Below are positions 5,875 through 7,863 of a stretch of 7,863 nt of DNA, piece by piece. Source of the DNA: an uncultured Lachnospiraceae bacterium (lineage in GTDB: Bacteria; Bacillota_A; Clostridia; Lachnospirales; Lachnospiraceae); assembly GCA_947175285.1 (NCBI GenBank), contig CAMWMM010000219.1, forward strand, positions 1 through 7,863. Reading direction: 5' to 3'. Every line of letters starts with the position of its first letter. The first letter of the stretch is position 1. Made by a program: the position numbers and the translations under genes. A model generated the notes under the pieces. That model was given only the letters and a program-made list of their open reading frames with translations, was not told the DNA's origin and searched no databases.

Positions 5875-7506
5875 GTGAGAGAGTTATTCAGATTGATAAA
5901 AGCTGCAAAGCTATCTTTGAAAAAATACATATTTATGTACAGTTGGTGTCTGTTTTGTGCGATTGCCTATACTTGTAGTGCTTTAATATTTCCAAGTATT
6001 GTAGGAGGAATAATAGATAACGGGGTTATATACAATGATTTTTCAAGAGTGCTAAACAATGCCGCCTACTTGCTTTTGTTGGGTGTACTGATGATCATAT
6101 TTCAACATTTGCAAAAGATGAGCTTTGCAAAATTATCGCAAGATATTACTGTTACTATTCAAACAAGATTGGTTGAGAAGATAACAAAAACAAATTATTT
6201 CTTTTGGAAACAACACGAAGCAGGGGATGTGCATGCTATTATAGAAAAAGATGTAAATAAGTTAGAAAGTTTGCTTTCTTCTGTAGTAAATGATGCAATT
6301 ATAAGTACATTTGTTGCTCTGGGTGTAGCTATCTATCTTATATATGTTGATAAAATAATCGGTATTTTAATCACTATTTTAGCAATAATGTTTGCAGTAA
6401 TACAGCGGAAGATAGGGAACATTGCAAAGAAAGAAATGATAATATTAAGAAATAAAATGGGTGATGTATCTTCGTTTACTAATAATATTGTGAATAATTC
6501 CATTTCAATAAGGTTAATGGGAATCACAAAGAAAATTTTATCTGAGTATAGAGAAAATGTTGGCGCACAAAGAACACAATATTTAAAGCAGATAAAAATT
6601 ATGAACTATGTGCAGTCTACAGGGATGGCATTTAATACATTGGGACTTTTTTTGATAATGCTTTTGGGTTCTGTAAGAGTAGTTAATGATGAGTTATCTG
6701 TGGGGGTTTTATTTAGTTTAACGATTTATTTACAACGATTATATAGTCCGATAGTTAGTTTAGGGAGTTTATATGTATCATTAAAGGGCATTGTACCAAT
6801 AATAAATAAATTGCTTGATATACTTGAAAATGATAAAGAAGTAAGGTCTGGAATATATAATCCAACACTTCCGCTAAAAGGGCAGATTACTATGCATAAT
6901 GTGGATTTTAAATATGAAGATAGTCCTGAATTTGTATTCAGGGATCTAAATTTAGAAATTGCACAGGGAGAGATTATTGGAATAATAGGTAAGAATGGAT
7001 CAGGTAAAACATCTATAATACGTTTGTTGTCAAGGATATGTACTCCTATCAGCGGAGAAATTCTTTTAGACGGAAAGGATATTGCATCATATGAGGATGA
7101 CTGTCTGGATAAATGTATTGGCATAATGTCACAGGAAAATTATTTGCCAGGTTGGAAATTAAGAGATATTTTTGAATGTGAAGATAATGATATAGAAAAA
7201 ATAAATTCCTTAATGAATTATTTGAATTTTCCTGTTGATAGTTTTTTAAATGGGTTGGATAGCAAAATTGGCGAAAATAAAATGTCTTTATCGGGTGGTG
7301 AAATACAAAAGATAGCGTTTGTTCGTCTGATATTGCAGGATAAAAAAATATATATAATGGATGAGCCGACTTCTGCACTTGATGAAGATAGTGAAAATAG
7401 AATGATTCACCTAATTAGTACGGAGTTAAACGGAAAGACTTGCATTATTATAACACATAGAAAAGCCGTATTAGAAATTTGTGATAGAGTTATTGAATTA
7501 TCATGA
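5875..7506 (+). CDS. One-piece ABC exporter (six-helix domain plus ATPase), likely peptide export
   Basis: The protein has 543 residues from the GTG at 5875. AGGTGA at 5864-5869 sits five bases before this GTG. The alternative GTG at 5866 lies inside that ribosome site, and an ATG at 5873 stops at once. Residues ~18-300 form a type-I exporter membrane domain with helices near 18-45, 59-79, 138-157, 160-177, 249-268 and 273-297. The ATPase follows: Walker A GKNGSGKT (372-379), Q-loop Q420, signature LSGGEIQ (472-478), Walker B IYIMDEP with D496 and E497, and H528. Like many type-I exporters it should act as a homodimer in the membrane. There is no N-terminal C39 peptidase domain, so it is not expected to cut the leader. 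It is the last gene of the operon, 17 bases after the permease stop, and its probable cargo is the modified peptide. Confidence 0.9.
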   Translation: MRELFRLIKAAKLSLKKYIFMYSWCLFCAIAYTCSALIFPSIVGGIIDNGVIYNDFSRVLNNAAYLLLLGVLMIIFQHLQKMSFAKLSQDITVTIQTRLVEKITKTNYFFWKQHEAGDVHAIIEKDVNKLESLLSSVVNDAIISTFVALGVAIYLIYVDKIIGILITILAIMFAVIQRKIGNIAKKEMIILRNKMGDVSSFTNNIVNNSISIRLMGITKKILSEYRENVGAQRTQYLKQIKIMNYVQSTGMAFNTLGLFLIMLLGSVRVVNDELSVGVLFSLTIYLQRLYSPIVSLGSLYVSLKGIVPIINKLLDILENDKEVRSGIYNPTLPLKGQITMHNVDFKYEDSPEFVFRDLNLEIAQGEIIGIIGKNGSGKTSIIRLLSRICTPISGEILLDGKDIASYEDDCLDKCIGIMSQENYLPGWKLRDIFECEDNDIEKINSLMNYLNFPVDSFLNGLDSKIGENKMSLSGGEIQKIAFVRLILQDKKIYIMDEPTSALDEDSENRMIHLISTELNGKTCIIITHRKAVLEICDRVIELS

Positions 7507-7577
7507 TGAATGCTTTGGGGACATAGCTGCCACAAGTTGCAAGTGTCTTGTAAATAAAGGGAGGTATCTGTAACTAA
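7507..7577 (+). other. Short intergenic stretch with an orphan ribosome site
   Basis: After the exporter stop the DNA holds no convincing gene. AAGGGAGGT at 7557-7565 is a very good ribosome site, but no ATG follows at a usable distance; instead stops TAA (7571-7573) and TAA (7575-7577) appear. This looks like the surviving 5' signal of a gene whose body was deleted, now joined almost directly to the tail fragment behind it. Confidence 0.45.
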
Positions 7578-7688
7578 GAAATTTTTGAAGCGAACTGGCA
7601 AGAAACGGTAAAGAGAATTAATACTGACAAGGCAGTAAAAAATAAACCTGTAAACAGCGGAAAAGCCGATAGAGAAAAGTCCTCTTGA
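7578..7688 (+). pseudogene. C-terminal tail of a degraded gene (right copy)
   Basis: This is an open frame of 36 codons without a start, from just after the TAA at 7575-7577 to the TGA at 7686-7688. Residues FEAN..., DKAVKNKPVNSGK and the end KADREKSS align position for position with the left tail fragment at 947-1030. The stop codon lies inside the left arm of the terminator hairpin, the compact gene-end layout expected of an original 3' end, so this copy may keep the authentic C-terminus. The family is not recognised. The fragment stands with an orphan ribosome site but no gene body between, which suggests an internal deletion. Confidence 0.55.
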
Positions 7689-7775
7689 ATTGACCTTAGG
7701 TTTGATTCAAGGGGATATTTTTGCTTGGATGGTCGTTTTCTGCAAAAAAGGGACACTTTCTGCAAGGGATATTGT
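7647..7775 (+). repeat. Right copy of ~130 bp direct repeat flanking the operon
   Basis: This matches 1010-1139 in the same orientation. It holds the tail-gene end, the terminator and the 35-bp identical block at 7734-7768, with TTTCTGCAA at 7737 and 7757, again 20 bases apart. Similarity fades just after ATTGT at 7771-7775. Confidence 0.85.
7680..7720 (+). terminator. Rho-independent terminator (right copy), end of the peptide operon
   Basis: Stem arms are at 7680-7691 (TCCTCTTGAATT) and 7704-7715 (GATTCAAGGGGA), with a 12-base loop nearly identical to the left copy, followed by TATTTTT. The C-to-T change at the stem base keeps pairing as G-T. It should end transcripts leaving the exporter gene. 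Confidence 0.85.
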
Positions 7776-7800
7776 TACACAGATTACAATCTGATATTAT
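7772..7800 (+). promoter_or_regulatory. Promoter of the next gene
   Basis: TTGTTA (7772-7777), a 17-base spacer and TATTAT (7795-7800) give a reasonable sigma-A promoter with an expected start near 7807. It leads to the ATG at 7853. The -35 hexamer overlaps the last bases of the right repeat, and the spacer is filled by a 14-bp inverted repeat. Confidence 0.6.
7780..7793. promoter_or_regulatory. Candidate operator 1: inverted repeat CAGATT-AC-AATCTG
   Basis: A perfect 6+2+6 inverted repeat lies exactly in the promoter spacer between the -35 and -10 hexamers. A protein bound here would block RNA polymerase. The size fits a small dimeric repressor, but I cannot name the family. Confidence 0.55.
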
Positions 7801-7805
7801 GAAAT

Positions 7806-7819
7806 GTAGTTGTAACTAC
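7806..7819. promoter_or_regulatory. Candidate operator 2: inverted repeat GTAGTT-GT-AACTAC
   Basis: A second perfect 6+2+6 inverted repeat covers the expected transcription start. Its centre is 26 bases from the first. The two share a TT-two bases-AA core (TTACAA and TTGTAA), so one regulator may bind both. Confidence 0.55.
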
Positions 7820-7852
7820 CATAAATATAAAATTATGAAAGGTGGAATTAAA

Positions 7853-7863
7853 ATGAAAAGATT
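7853..7863 (+). CDS. First codons of the next gene, cut by the window end
   Basis: ATG AAA AGA TT follows AAAGGTGG (7838-7845) with a seven-base spacer, an upstream promoter and two operator-like palindromes. Only M-K-R and part of a fourth codon are visible, so nothing can be said about function, although a basic start of this kind is compatible with a signal peptide among other things. Confidence 0.6.

Noticed and set aside
6726..7378. Reverse-strand frames of 109 and 132 codons opposite the exporter ATPase domain
   Set aside because: They are antisense to intact Walker A, signature and Walker B motifs, with no promoter or ribosome site; they are shadow frames.
7510..7557. 15-residue frame MLWGHSCHKLQVSCK after the exporter, considered as a second precursor
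   Set aside because: It has no ribosome site, only two cysteines and no similarity to the 46-residue peptide.
1010..7775. CRISPR array or intact insertion sequence as the source of the repeats
   Set aside because: Only two copies exist, 6.6 kb apart and in direct orientation; there are no short regular spacers, no intact transposase and no terminal inverted repeats bounding the segment.

Overview
The window is AT-rich DNA with strong AGGAGG-type ribosome binding sites, TTGNNA/TATAAT promoters and short intergenic gaps. This points to a low-GC Gram-positive anaerobe, most likely a gut Clostridia/Lachnospiraceae-type bacterium; that assignment is inferred from style and gene families, not from a marker gene. 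All recognisable genes are on the + strand.

Layout. (1) 3-890: the 3' part of an unrecognised, acidic, beta-rich protein that begins before the window. (2) 875-1139: the tail of a broken gene, a strong hairpin terminator and a conserved block, together forming the left copy of a ~130 bp repeat. (3) 1202-7506: a complete peptide natural-product (RiPP) type operon: a promoter, a 46-residue cysteine-rich peptide, an intergenic hairpin, a radical SAM/SPASM maturase, a BceA-like ABC ATPase, a BceB-like permease, and a one-piece ABC exporter. (4) 7507-7775: a second tail of the same broken gene family with the same terminator and conserved block, forming the right copy of the repeat. (5) 7772-7863: a promoter carrying two 14-bp inverted repeats and the first codons of the next gene.

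How the genes probably work together (inference from families and order): the small peptide is made in excess from its own strong promoter and ribosome site, and a partial terminator lowers expression of the genes behind it. The maturase, with an N-terminal peptide-recognition (PqqD/RRE-like) region and a seven-cysteine SPASM region, would modify the peptide, probably at its five cysteines. The ABC exporter would send the product out, and the BceAB-type pair would protect the producer or sense the product. No leader peptidase, no two-component system and no second precursor is visible.

The whole operon sits between two direct repeats about 6.6 kb apart. Each repeat contains the C-terminal end of the same unidentified protein family, its terminator and a 35-bp identical block, so the operon looks like a swappable cassette.
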